Source: Apoderus coryli (lineage: Eukaryota; Arthropoda; Insecta; Coleoptera; Attelabidae). From it: a stretch of 64,000 bases of DNA. The stretch is taken from contig OU452211.1 in the NCBI GenBank assembly GCA_911728435.2, positions 13,374,428 through 13,438,427 on the forward strand. Direction: 5' to 3'. The position numbers were made by a program, and so were the translations under genes. This document shows, in pieces, positions 1-10,719 of this stretch (its first letter is position 1; the number at the start of each line of letters is the position of its first letter). The notes under the pieces were generated by a model that saw only the letters and a list, made by a program, of their open reading frames with translations, was not told where the DNA came from and did not search any database.

Positions 1-28
1 AAATTTTATTTATCAATTATGGATACAA

Positions 29-3000
29 TTAAAAATTCCTAACATCAAACCATTGGTAAAGTTTTTCGCCAGCTTCATCAAATTCATATGACACACACTT
101 TTTCCTCCTGTAAAACAGATGTACAGAATATTACTTTACTGCCAAATGTCAAACGATGGAAATCACTCTGGAGTCAGTATACAGTGCGAGCAAAAAATCA
201 CGCATAATTAATTTGAAGGAAATTTTTCTGGAAGCAACGCTCGCTATGTCACTTTTGGTTTTAAGTTGCCCATTTTTTGACGTAACAGAAAAGTATACAG
301 GGTTGATCGTATAATAGAGAAACGTAATTGCATAATATTATGTTTTTCTTTATGGAAATGAAACGGCAACTCACAAATTAATAAAAGCATAGTGGAGAGA
401 GGCATATTCGAAAATTAAAGCATGTACTTACGGAAAATACGTGTATTTCTTGCAACCCTGAATTGGGTATTCATTCCTGTAACACTGTGTACCTAATAAA
501 GTAAAATACAGCGTACCAACCCCATTCGATGTTGCAGTATCAACAGATTTCAGGCATTGGTAGAATGTTTGGTCACATTTACAATTTAATCTAAAATAAA
601 ATAAAATTTTAAGCAACTCGATTTTTAAAACGCTTAATTGTCTACCTTGTGTAAAACGATGAATTGGTCAAATTGTGTTTTGAGCCATAACCTTCGATAA
701 TATCAGGACAGTGATCATGATTTCGACAACACTTATCAGTATCTCTCGCAGTTCCAAAGTCGGTTTCATTAGCAGCTATGTTACCAGCACCACACCATTT
801 TGTACCTGAGTAAAAATAATTTATAACCAACTAATAATATAAGCTCAAATAACTAATAGAGCTTTTACTTGAGATCGATGTGTACGAACTAACAATAATT
901 AACAGATATATTTATTGCATCTCAATGCGAAACAACTTTAAAAACAAGACCTAAGTCTTTGCTTAACCAAAGATTAATGTACACAATAGATAGTCAGCGT
1001 ATATGGGAAATAAAACAAAAATTGAAACTGTCTCGACACGAGCTACATCTATTAGAAAAACATGCAACCATGGAAATTGTAGATGGCGTTATATGTATTG
1101 TGTTGAAATTAAATAATCATTTGGGCAATGTTAGACAAGGACGAGTATACTTTCCCCTACGAGGTGGGAGTTTGTTTTTATATTATAGGTATCATATATG
1201 TACTACTGTGCAGCAGTGTTTTTTGTCGGGTAATATAAAATTATATGGTATACCTATCTACGCAAAGATTAATGTGTATGTACGAAAATAAAAAAAATTA
1301 CTATAATAGTATAAATATACAGGGCTGGTTCATTAAATGTTTTAGACAATATTTTTAAATGACTAAATAAATAAAGGATGCATCAAAAAGTTATATTTAA
1401 ATTAACGAAATTTGGCGTTATAGATAGGACTTCCGGTTATTACCTGATTCAGTTTTAAGGATCAAACTCAAACAGCTGATTCAACTTGTCGTTAACATTA
1501 TGAAAAAATAAATCTCAGAGGCGGGTAAATTAAAGGGGCATACAGGCGTGAAATGCTACCCTTACTTTTTTATGCACATTTTTTGCGTGTGTTTCAATTC
1601 GAAGATGTAAAATCTAACAAATTATATACGTAATAAATGTATCCTTCTGTGATATTGATAGAAAGTCATGGTTATCGCGTAATATCGATTTTAAGAAATA
1701 TTAATATTAAAAAGGCTGTGCATTTTACAAGTTGCTGAAGTAAATAAGGTTTGAAATTTCCAGCATGACAATAATTATTAAAAATAAACTGTTGCCAACG
1801 AGGCACGAATAGCTCTCCATATTTAAGTGTAAAAGTAATAATTTTATGACCTTTTTGTCATTTATCTAAATTTAATAAATTTTTGTTTTGTTTTAGACAT
1901 CAGCTATTTTTTTTTAAGTATCGGGTTTTGTGCCTTTTTCTTCTCTTTGGAGGCACTATTTATTCGCAGATATTTTATATTTCAGATCTAGGCTAAGTTT
2001 TTGAACGCAAATTAACTGATTTTTTTAGTTTTATTATAAAATTTATTTTGCCCCCTTTTCTACTATTTACGAACGCCTATGTAACCAAATTGTTATGCTG
2101 CATGTTGCAGGTTATCCGTTAAGTGGTTTTTATCACGAATACAAATTTTTTCTGACCCTTTTATGGAATTTTCACGAACGCCTATGGTACATTAATTTTT
2201 GTCGTGTATTTTTAACACCAATTCATCTAGTTAAATATAAAAATTTTTACATTTTATTTTTTTTTATTTTACCCCTTTTTCTACTATTTACGAACGCCTA
2301 TGTAAATAAAAATTTTATGCTGCATTTTTTAGGTTCTCTTATATCAAAGCTATATATAATTAGCCAATTTTTCTGGCATATTTGAGAAACATTTTTCCCT
2401 TTTGACCCTTTTTGTAAACTATTTTCGAACGCCTGTGTGAACCAATTCTTTTATGGAATATTTTTTAGCTTATATTGTATCACAACTATGAAAAATTATT
2501 CCATATTTCGAATAACTTTAGGAAATATATATTTTTTATGTTTTGACCCCTTTTCCACTATTTACGAACGCCTATGAAAGTAAGTTATTCATGACACATT
2601 TTATAGGTTATATTCTATCAAAACTATAAATAACTAGTTAATATTTCTGCTATTTTTAAGAAATACGTTTTTTTTAAAATCTTTTTTACCCCATTTTACA
2701 CTATTTTCGAACGCCAATGTGGTCTAATATTTTATGTTCAATATTTTAGGTTATATTCAATTAAATGCGTAAAAAATTATGCAGTATTTCGGATAACTTT
2801 AAGAACTACGATTTTTTTTTATTTTTGAACCCTCTTTTAAACCCTTTGCCTACGCTCAATGTTTCCCAAAATCTAATCAGTATTTTTGTACCAAATTTGG
2901 TTAAAATCTGTTAAGCGGTTTTTGCGTTTTCGTGGATACAGACAGACAGACAGACAGACATTTTTTTAAAACTACTTATTTATGTATAAAATGCCCAAAA

Positions 3001-4554
3001 ACAAGTATTTCCGGTGAAATTAAAAGAAATGTTTTTTTCATGAAACTAATAGTCTCCATATATACATATATGATATGGAGAGCTAAAAATATTCACAGAA
3101 AAATAACTACGCAGCCAAAGATTAACTTATTAATCTTTGGTAGTATCAAAGATTAAATTAAATTTAATATATTAATTCTCTTCAAAACAAAATCAGTAGG
3201 TATGAAAACAATGAAAATCGCAATAACAGAGACAGACTATTATAATAGGTATACCTCATATAATATAGGTAGCAATGATAATTTTTTTTATTATAGGTAT
3301 TATGAGATCTACAACAATCTTGTTACATCTTTGCCACATTGTCTACGTGAAATATTTAAAATATATGTAATAAATTGAAAAAGTACCTAGTCCATTCTTA
3401 AGTGGAGTTAATTTTGACAAAGAATAATGTACATTAATACCTATTTGATTTCGGTATTGGTATAAAAGTCTAATATCCACGAAATAAATTTAATATAATA
3501 ATCATTAATCCATGTCATACAACATGTTTCAAGACTAGACCAGTCCCATATTCAGTGGCGAGCAATAATTAAATAAAAAGCTTTTAGCTTTTATATATTT
3601 AGATTTTTTTATATTCATCAACAAATTATTACAATGGAGTCAAAAGTATGTTTCTATCTAAAAGCTTTTCATTTAACGATTGTTCGCGACTGATCATGGG
3701 ACTGGTATAGTCTTGAAACATGTATGACATGGATTAAATATTATTATATTAAATTTAATTCATAGAGATTAGGCTTTTATTTCAATACTGTACTTGTAAT
3801 AAATCACCCTGTGTGTTTCTTTTACCGACGAATCGGCAACAGCACGACACACACCACATTCGCTTGTTTTTTTTTCTACCCTCCCTGCGTATCCCCTCCA
3901 GATTAATACAGAATTTCATCAATTTCTCTCTCTGACAATACAGCATTGCCGGTGCATATCTGTTGCAAATGATGTAAATAATTGTTATACGTTGCGTTTT
4001 GTTTCTGATATTAATAAACTACAAAACGGTTTCTGGCTGTGACAATACTGCTCTATGCTGTGCACGCTAGTATACGCCACGTAGTGGCTGGCATACTTAG
4101 AGATGTTCTGATTTTAATGCATTGGGCTGACTATCTATTGTGTAGATTAATCTTTGGCTTAACCATACGCGTTTTTAATATGCGCCATTGCCCAATTCTG
4201 CATTATATCTACATTTTTATTTAATTTATTTGTAGATATATGTGGCTTCTCAGTAGCGTGGATGTTTTCAGAAATTGTAAATTAATTGTTTTATATGAAA
4301 AAGTATTAATTTGTGCGAGACGAATTTGCCTCAGTTGTTACAACAGATCAGTTAGTGTAAAAAAAAATTTTACCCGGGAAAATGAGAAACTGGTTCGGCA
4401 TCCGTACATCGGACCTCTGCAACCCTTGAAAGTTATTGAAATCAAAATTTGTCATTGAATTATCCCATATGATTCGCTGACCATCAACCACATAATTCGG
4501 TACAAAGAAATACAAACTAAAAATTAGCACAATACCATTATTTGCAAAAAACAT
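29..4554 (-). CDS. Group III secretory phospholipase A2, 4 exons, complete
   Basis: Predicted to hydrolyse the sn-2 ester of phospholipids outside the cell, with Ca2+. Exons (minus strand): 4374-4554, 646-805, 432-590, 29-107. All junctions are GT/AG, phases match, and the joined product is 192 aa. Residues 1-24 or so are a hydrophobic signal peptide, followed by a short propeptide. The mature-type start (IFPGTKWCGAGN) gives the Ca2+ loop W64-C-G-x-G. The catalytic dyad is H90-D91 in CCRNHDHC. The last exon carries the YQWFD C-terminus, and an AATAAA lies just past the stop. Length and motif order fit bee-venom-type PLA2; whether it is digestive, immune or venom-related cannot be told. Intron 1 (3.57 kb) is almost entirely the transposon at 968-4156; without it the intron would be about 0.37 kb. 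Splice sites are inferred by eye, not from transcripts. Confidence 0.9.
1791..3095 (+). repeat. Modular repeat element (AGCTCTCCATA ends), copy 1
   Basis: Nested in transposon A. It begins around AGCTCTCCATA and ends with the inverted form TATGGAGAGCT. The interior is a run of diverged ~150-bp modules, each holding a line like ACTATTTACGAACGCCTATG after a CCCCTTTT run (near 2060, 2280, 2410, 2560, 2700). Near the right end is a (GACA)n tract (2939-2960) after a GGTTAAAATCTGTTAAG motif. It has no coding capacity. Copies lie at 15160-17547 (same strand) and 17838-19265 (reverse). Confidence 0.7.
3453..3795. repeat. Foldback with decayed hammerhead-like motif in each arm
   Basis: Two imperfect inverted arms of roughly 130 bp surround a short AT-rich spacer. 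Each arm has the block ACTGAN2A-TGGGACTGG...TAGTCTT-GAAACATG, read outward. This resembles a hammerhead core with stem II GACU/AGUC and a damaged CUGANGA box. The same foldback is present in copy B at about 38370-38710, so it was in the transposon before the copies separated. Its outer layout (hammerhead, ~50 bp AT-rich, TTTTATTTCAA) matches the better-preserved foldback at 19411-20008. Confidence 0.6.
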
Positions 4555-5500
4555 TTTTTTTTTATTATTAATAAAATATTGTTTCTAATATGTTTTTTGG
4601 GATATTATAATAAGTTTTGTTTTTGATTTTCTTTATATAGGTACGTAGTATTTGGAAATGCATTGATTACCATATGTATTAGAATTTTATCTGGAAAATT
4701 ATCTAGCCAAAGTTTTAGTATCTAAATGTACTTCCTTTAGTTGAGTACAATTTCTTGTTATTATCAAAAAATTTAAATTTGGAAAATATTACACAATTGC
4801 ATAAATTTAATACAAAAGTTTGATTATTTTTTAAACTAAAAAAAAAAGTAACTGCCAAATTGTTTATTGTGTAAAGTCAGCAATTATACTATAAAGTGTT
4901 TGGTGGATATTTTGAAGGTAAATGAGAACAGGGTAAGTCATTAGGAACGGCCCGAAATTTACGACAGAACCGGATTCATGGCGTGCGAATTTGGTTTGTA
5001 AAATCTAAAAAAATATATTTGTAAGTATAAGTAAAATATATTATAAAATTAAAGAAAAATGACTGTATAGAATTTGACTCTAACATCCGAGATAAAATTG
5101 AGACTCATAGGGCGTAGGCGAAGGGTATAAAAGGTGGGTCAAAAATTATATTTATTGAACTAAATGGGAAATTAGGCAATTTTTGATTTGCCTAAAGATC
5201 TTGTGGCCTAAAAAAGACTGTAATGAACAAATAATACCTACAGGGCGTACGTAGGTATAGAATTTAGCTCGAAAGATATCCGACTAATATCCATAGGCTG
5301 TCCATAAAGGGTTAAAAAGGGGCCAAATATAAAAAAAAAATAAAATTGTTATGTGTTAAAAGTGACACACTTTTTAATATTGAAGTAGTAGTTATACATA
5401 ACTTGATTGCAGCAAAATAAACTGGTGTCCTCGAGGCAGGAACAGCTCTCCATACTGAATAACAGACCAAGGAAGCTATTTAAATGAAAATACGTGAAAA
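4555..5500. other. PLA2 upstream sequence; old repeats, no gene seen
   Basis: AT-rich sequence upstream of the PLA2 start codon. From 5090 to 5330 there are fragments such as GGGCGTAGGCGAAGGG that are related to the modular repeat family. At 5425-5455 there is a decayed CGAGGCA-GAACAGCTCTCCATA terminus of the same family. I see no promoter motif I would defend and no coding frame. Confidence 0.5.
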
Positions 5501-5507
5501 AATATAT

Positions 5508-5777
5508 ACAGAGTGGTCACGTAAAAAAAGATCATTTCACGCCACGTAAAAAAATATATACCGGGTGGTTACGAAAAAAGAAACGTAATAAAAGTCATAC
5601 AGAGAGAGTGGTCACGTAAAAAAAAAAAGATCATTTTACGACACGCAAAAATATAATATATACAGGGTGGTCACGAAAAAAAAAAAGTCATACAGAGTGG
5701 TCACGTAAAAAAAGGTCATACAGACTGGTCGGTAAAAAAAATATCAAATTCTACGTTACGTAAAAAATATACAGGGT
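5508..5777 (+). repeat. Minisatellite of ACAGRGTGGTCACGTAAAA units
   Basis: About seven irregular units built on TACAGAGTGGTCACGTAAAA, separated by poly-A runs and some ATCATTTCACG segments. Unit length varies from about 25 to 60 bp. The ACAGGGTGGTC core resembles the terminal sequence of the Tc1/mariner element at 40627 (CAGGGTGGTCC), so the array may have grown from a transposon end. That link is inference. Confidence 0.75.
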
Positions 5778-6715
5778 GAACTATGACTCAGAACAAAAAT
5801 TTTAACTAGAGGTAGAGAAAAATAAGATTTGACAGAATCGCCTTTCAAAAAATTTCCAACATTTTTATTAAGGCTGAAAATAATTTTTTTGTAAATCATG
5901 TTAAACTCCCTTTTTACGACGCCTATGAACGCCTGCCCAACTGAAGTTTAAATTAGACATTAGCTTAAAGGTTATGATAGAGCGCCATGTTGCCAAGTGT
6001 ATCGATTTACCGAGCATTTAAAGTAAAAAAGTTATTTAGAAAATGTTGATGATTATGTGACTTAAATCATGCGAAATATCAAATATTATGTAAGCTTCTT
6101 TCGGATAGGTCTAACATGTCATGCCATACCGCCATGATTTGATGATTGAACTTCCTGGGGACCGCTTGATTTACCTCGTCCACTCTTCTTGTTTAATGTC
6201 AGGTACTCAGCCCGACGATCACAAGGTGGATCCCATCCGTTAGGAAAACCCCAAAGGGCAACAAAAAACACATAAATGCAAATAACACTAGCACTTCAAA
6301 GCACTACAACAGCAAATGTTCAAAGAGGCCACCGTTAACTTCACCACACTTGTTTATGCGCTTAATCACTGAACTACTTCCAGTGCCTGTACCTTTTGTA
6401 TGTGATACGTTTGAAACCCGTTCTCCTTCAGAATCCTCCTTGTATAATTATAAATTAGGACAAATAGCAATACCTACTCCAATAACTATCGGCAGTAATT
6501 ATATTACCAAATGTCATCGAATGTTACATTAATTAATAATTGTCAAATAAATTCTTTCTGTCAAATTTATAATTTAAATAAGGAATTTAGAAATGGACTG
6601 TATCTGTTGTACTATCTGTATCTGTATACTATAATTAAAGGTAGGTCTGTTAGGAAACTAGGATATGGAAAGGACTCACGGCTTTTCCTGGTGTTGATTT
6701 GATTTGTTGGTTTGT
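5778..6715. other. Unassigned stretch with a short GC-richer patch
   Basis: No gene recognised. 5920-5940 has an ACGCCTATGAACGCCTG fragment of the modular repeat. The patch at 6160-6260 is clearly richer in G+C than its surroundings; on the minus strand it opens a ~45-codon frame (starting WGFPNGWDPP) with no homology I recognise. The small frames at 6350-6702 look like chance. Confidence 0.35.
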
Positions 6716-6740
6716 AAATATCCGACTCGAAGGACCAAAT
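6716..6740 (-). other. Relic BEL/Pao LTR end plus primer-binding site
   Basis: Read on the minus strand this is GCAACATTTGGTCCTTCGAG. It matches the LTR-end/primer-binding-site junction of the intact BEL/Pao element at about 62231-62259 almost base for base. It implies an old LTR to the right and a leader to the left, but I cannot follow either confidently. Confidence 0.55.
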
Positions 6741-7294
6741 GTTGCGTTTGTGGTATTTATTGTTGATTTTAATAAATTCTCCACAAATAGACTGTTTTAA
6801 AATTAATTTAATTGCGAAAGTTGTATCTTTATATGACATTCAAAAAATTACATACAAAATGTGTGTTTAACAGATTTTACAAAATCAAAATTATTACTAT
6901 AGCAACGAACAAAAAAAAAATACAACATTGTCAATGTTAACATAAAGTAATAACTAAACAATACCTATTACGGCTACATTGCAATTTATAATAATATTAG
7001 ATAATAAATACTAAATCTGTTTGCCATTTCTCAAAAGTTCTATTTTTCATAAAGATTTTAAACTAAATTATGATATACAAAAAGAAACTATAAAAAATGA
7101 CATTACATTACATTTTATATACTATGACAACACAATTATTTTGAGTTTCTTTTTTCAATAAGAAAATGTTTTATATTTTAATTTTATAAGATTTTATTCC
7201 AATAATTTCCACTAATTGTTTGTATATGTTTATATAATCCATGCCATACTGTTTTTGACTTTACCTAAAATGACTGCGTGACTGTTTATTATGA
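6741..7294. other. AT-rich spacer, nothing recognised
   Basis: A/T-rich sequence with no convincing frame, RNA gene or terminal repeat. It may include a decayed LTR belonging to the relic primer-binding site at 6716-6740. Confidence 0.3.
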
Positions 7295-7336
7295 GCCACT
7301 GATGATGGAAACTTAGTTTTCCGAAACATGTCTGGC
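7295..7336 (+). ncRNA. Hammerhead ribozyme motif (type I-like)
   Basis: Order read from the sequence: stem I GCCA (7295-7298), CUGAUGA (7299-7305), one extra U, stem II GGAAA/UUUCC around a short loop, GAAA (7323-7326), a tiny stem III AC/GU, cleavage triplet GUC, and stem I return UGGC (7333-7336). All invariant core bases of the hammerhead are present. The extra base between CUGAUGA and stem II and the 2-bp stem III are non-standard; very short stem III is known for hammerheads of Penelope-like retroelements. About 50 bp downstream is a GTAGACGTTGTTTTTATTTG segment, as in the foldback at 19411-20008. Activity is inferred. Confidence 0.65.
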
Positions 7337-7493
7337 GCTGCAGGCTGATTGCATACTAATATATGAATAGTTTGGTGGAGTAGACGTTGTTTTTATTTGT
7401 GTCTTACACATTCAACTCCTCTCGAAGATGGATTACTTCAGAAAAAAAAATTATATCTTTTTATAGAAAATTTAATTGTCAATCGATAAAAAA

Positions 7494-7578
7494 ATACAGG
7501 GTGTTCCATTTGATAAAATTCGATTTTGTTGTATTTTTTGTGTTAAAAACGTTTTAATTTCTTTGAACACCCTGTAGA
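7494..7578. repeat. ~80-bp mini inverted-repeat unit (ACAGGGTGTTC ends)
   Basis: TACAGGGTGTTCCATTTGA at the left and GAACACCCTGTA at the right form an inverted pair with TA at both edges. This resembles a tiny Tc1/mariner-type MITE. Related units with the same ends occur near 26115-26180 and 26408-26495, and a half unit (TACAGGGAGTTCCATTTGA) at about 7814. Confidence 0.6.
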
Positions 7579-8210
7579 ATTATAGAGTATCAATTGTTCT
7601 AAATTACGCAACACGAATGTCTTGGGAAACGTTGGTAACGTTTTGAAAAATATCAGTCGCTTGACCCAGTAGGTACAAAAATATTTTTATTTTTAAATTA
7701 TACCCGCATAAAAAACATAAATAATTAAAATCTCAGAAACGGTTAAAGATACCATATTATATCAAATATACTCAGAATCATTATGAGCAGTATGCAAAAA
7801 TATAATGAAATACAGGGAGTTCCATTTGAAATTTCAAAGTTGGTATCAGCTACATAAGAAGTGGCAATACTGCTTCTGTCAATTTATCACTAAAAGAGAG
7901 TTCGCATTGTTATATTATCGCAAACAAAATTTCAGAACGATATCTTTTTTCGTTCTCCAGAAATAATAAATAATAGGCCATCGAGTTTGGCGTACCTTGT
8001 ATTCTGATATTATCGGCAGAAGTAATATTTTTTCACTATACGAAAAATTGAGAGCCCGTTTCTTTGTCTCTTCCATTTTAAACTAAATAAATAAAATAAT
8101 ACATAAAATCAGAAACTAAAATAAAAATCAATGAATCTTGTTAGCCAGCATTCTTTTCAACATGTTTATATTAAAATGTGACGATGTCAAATATTTCTTA
8201 AACTTAGCTA
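7579..8210. other. Intergenic AT-rich sequence
   Basis: No gene found. It contains the half mini-unit at about 7814. The rest is low-complexity A/T sequence up to the left TA duplication of the CACTG element at 8211. Confidence 0.3.
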
Positions 8211-8849
8211 CACTGAAAAAAATATTGTACGTAAAACCAATGAATGGTTGTCATCAATATTTTGAACATTAATATTATGAATTGGTCATTGTTACAATGA
8301 ATTTTGATCATAAGTTAATAATTTCATACATAGAAACAATGTACGATGAAACATTAATCAATAAATGCAAGACATCGAAAATTTATGTTTTTTTTCATCA
8401 ATATAATGTCACTATTTATTGCTTCAATGTTTTAAATTTATTAATTTATGCTCTTCGCCTTTAACACAATAATTTGTAAATCATACACCTATGAACACCG
8501 AACATAAAAACTAATAAACGATCATCGTTGATTCAATGGATGGTAAGCATTAGTTTTACGAACCTAACCATTAAATTCTGAAAAACGCGCGCAAATCAAT
8601 GCACCCGGACCATAGACTGAACATTCACATTATTACATTCTCATAGACTTTTTGTTTACGCGTCCTTTTTGTTTTGTTTAGTTAAATGTATACAGTTGAA
8701 AAGTGAAGTGTGTTCGTAAATCTATTTTTAAAATTTGTTCCCGAATAATACAACAAATGTAGAAATATAAGGTAAGTAGTAATCCTTTTATATAAGTACC
8801 ATTTAGTAAAGTACAAAACTAAAGTCAGTTTAAAACGAAAAAAAACACA

Positions 8850-9110
8850 GTGCGGTATTCCTTTGTAATGTTGAAAACCCGCCGATACGAGGGGAGAAAT
8901 TTTATGGGCTCTTCATGGATATTTAGTGCTATCCGCTATCCGCTATGTTCCAAAGGTGCCAGTGGAAAGATAAGCCATTTAAAGTACACAATAAAAGACT
9001 CTCAAGAATATTTTTTATTTTGTGCTAAAACAGTTCAAGAAATAGAAGAACATATAATAAACCTTAAAGGAAGAAAATCTGCAATTCAACCGTACTTATG
9101 GGTTCTATAA
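8850..9110 (+). pseudogene. Exon-like frame carried by CACTG elements
   Basis: A frame whose last ~50 codons (KISHLKYTIKDSQE... to QPYLWVL) recur in all four CACTG copies: here, at about 24835-25000 (minus), 32427-32609 (minus) and 34669-34851 (plus). Differences between copies include amino-acid changes (FLFCAK, FLYCAK, FLFCFK, FLFCVQ). I do not recognise the family. It could be a captured host exon or a remnant of the element's own protein. The upstream part (CGIPL/RYEGR region) is also shared but the initiating ATG is not conserved, so it is unlikely to be an intact gene. Confidence 0.4.
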
Positions 9111-9129
9111 GTCTATTCTAAAGGCGCAC

Positions 9130-9880
9130 ACTGTTGACCAATGCGGTCAAATGCCCCTTGCGTAGTCCAACAGCAGCAATGCCGTCAATCGACCCAATGC
9201 ATCATCCAGTATTTTAAGTCATGTCGTGGAGCAACTGTGACCCTGACGGAACCCAGACTGGACCTCCGACAACAACCCATGCCCATCAAGATATGTTTTC
9301 ATTTGATTGTAGATCACTCTCTCAATAACCTTGGAGATCGCTGGGAGTATATTAATCGGTCTATAAGATCCTTAAATGTTGATGGAGTTTTAGTTTTGGG
9401 ATTGGAATGACATTGGCTTCTTTCCAACATGTTGGGAAGTTCCTCGTTTCTATATAGTAATTAACTAGATGCTGTATAAAGGGCATTATAAACGGACAAC
9501 TACTACTACTACTAGCATATCAATACTGATCATGTCACTGCCTACAGCATTTGACTTAATCCCAAGCAATGCATCAAGTATCTCCCCATGATCCACCATT
9601 GGAAATTCAAAGTTAATATCAGGCCTAATTTTATTACCTAAGTAAAAATTGATCTTTCCTGGGTCCGGATTGTTGGTAGAAGTGGCCACAAAAAAATCAT
9701 TAATATTATCAACATCATGAATAAAAGACGGTATTGTGATATTTTCCCTTGCATAAATGTTTAGATCTCGTAATAATTTCCAATTTTGTTTAGCAGAATT
9801 TCCGCGGACTTTAGTTTCCAAATATAGTTTTTTATCCCTTTTCACCTCAGACGACAGACGAATCTGACATGTTTAGCATT
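9130..9880 (-). pseudogene. LINE (Jockey/I-like) ORF2 fragment inside CACTG element
   Basis: The 119-codon frame 9486-9845 reads through the endonuclease-RT linker (WKLLRDLNIYARE... to LLGIKSNAVGSDMISIDML), followed to the left by decayed RT sequence (9140-9480) with a QSGFRQGHSC-like motif. The same fragment, broken in similar ways, lies in copies 3 and 4, so it was captured once and then amplified with the transposon. In this copy the RT part is shortened at a CACTGTT/GACCAATG junction near 9130. Confidence 0.7.
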
Positions 9881-10719
9881 TAATATTAACTAAATTAAAA
9901 GTAGAGCCTTTAGATTTCGAGTGTCGTACAAATATGATTTAATTTATTTACAAAGCAGGTGCATCAAATCAATGGACGTACAGCAAGATAATTTTGAGTC
10001 TTATTTGGGCTTTTAAATTCTCTAACCATTGGTACTAGTATATTTGAACCATACTGCACTTTGCAGTACACATCATACATATGTATCTATATGCTCGCGA
10101 TTATTGATTGAATACAGAACAATAATCTCAATCTTTCGTAATAATACTTTCCGGCGAACACAATTACGTAAAACAATTATTATAACCCAATGTAATAATC
10201 AGCTAACATTGGTTTAACGTACAAAAATCATAGATTCATGTTTCTCGTTCGTAACATTAATAACCTTCAGACATCGGTTTAATGTACAAAAGTCATAGAT
10301 TAATGTTCATCGTTCGTAACATTAATAACCAGCTAACATCGGTTTTACGTATTGGAGACATAAACTAATCTTCATCGTTCGTAACATTAACAACCTGGTA
10401 ACATCGTTTTAACGTACAGGAGTTATAAATTAATGTCCATCATTCGTAAGATCAATAACCGGCGAGCATAAATTTATGTTCTTTATTTATTAATTCAACG
10501 TACAGAATTCGCTACCGAATTTATGTACGAACGTTCATTGTATTAATGTCACCCATCATCGGCTCAAATTTAATGTTGACGTTCATTGATTTGAAGCACT
10601 TTTTTATTAATATCACGTACCTTTTCGGTTCAGTGTAAGTATTGGCTGGTGCAATATTGAACTCGACTCAAATTATCAATTACAATTTTCTTCTCTCGAT
10701 GTAAGCGAAATCCTACCCC

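Larger units (their letters stand above)
968..4156. mobile_element. TIR DNA transposon 'A', 7-bp TSD, non-autonomous
   Basis: Ends are about 31-bp inverted repeats starting CAAAGATTAAT and differing at one position. They are flanked by a perfect 7-bp direct repeat GCTTAAC (961-967 and 4157-4163). A second copy in reverse orientation lies at 38002-42957. The outer ~680 bp and inner ~930 bp of the two match, while their middles differ (here 1650-3225). No transposase is visible. CAAAG fits the YARNG terminal rule of hAT elements, but a 7-bp rather than 8-bp duplication also recalls P-like elements, so the superfamily is open. It sits inside PLA2 intron 1. The reading frame at 959-1291 is element sequence and I see no gene there. 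Confidence 0.8.
8211..10635 (+). mobile_element. CACTG-ended DNA transposon, copy 1
   Basis: Begins CACTGAAAAAAATATTGTAC and ends TTTTCGGTTCAGTG, flanked by a 2-bp duplication TA (8209-8210, 10636-10637). Three more copies occur at 24135-25721 (TT), 30573-33331 (TA) and 33949-36618 (TG). CACTG ends and a 2-bp duplication fit CACTA/EnSpm-like elements, including Mirage-type ones, but no transposase is present. One end carries ~75-80-bp subterminal repeats (10190-10500), each with CGTTCGTAACATTAATAACC and a CATCGGTTTAACGTAC-like part. Inside are a conserved exon-like frame (8850-9110) and a LINE reverse transcriptase fragment (9130-9880, minus). Confidence 0.8.

Noticed and set aside
961..4163. 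piggyBac-type insertion, because TTAA occurs at both borders
   Set aside because: With TTAA as the target site the two inverted ends are offset by one base; the ends align only with the 7-bp duplication GCTTAAC.
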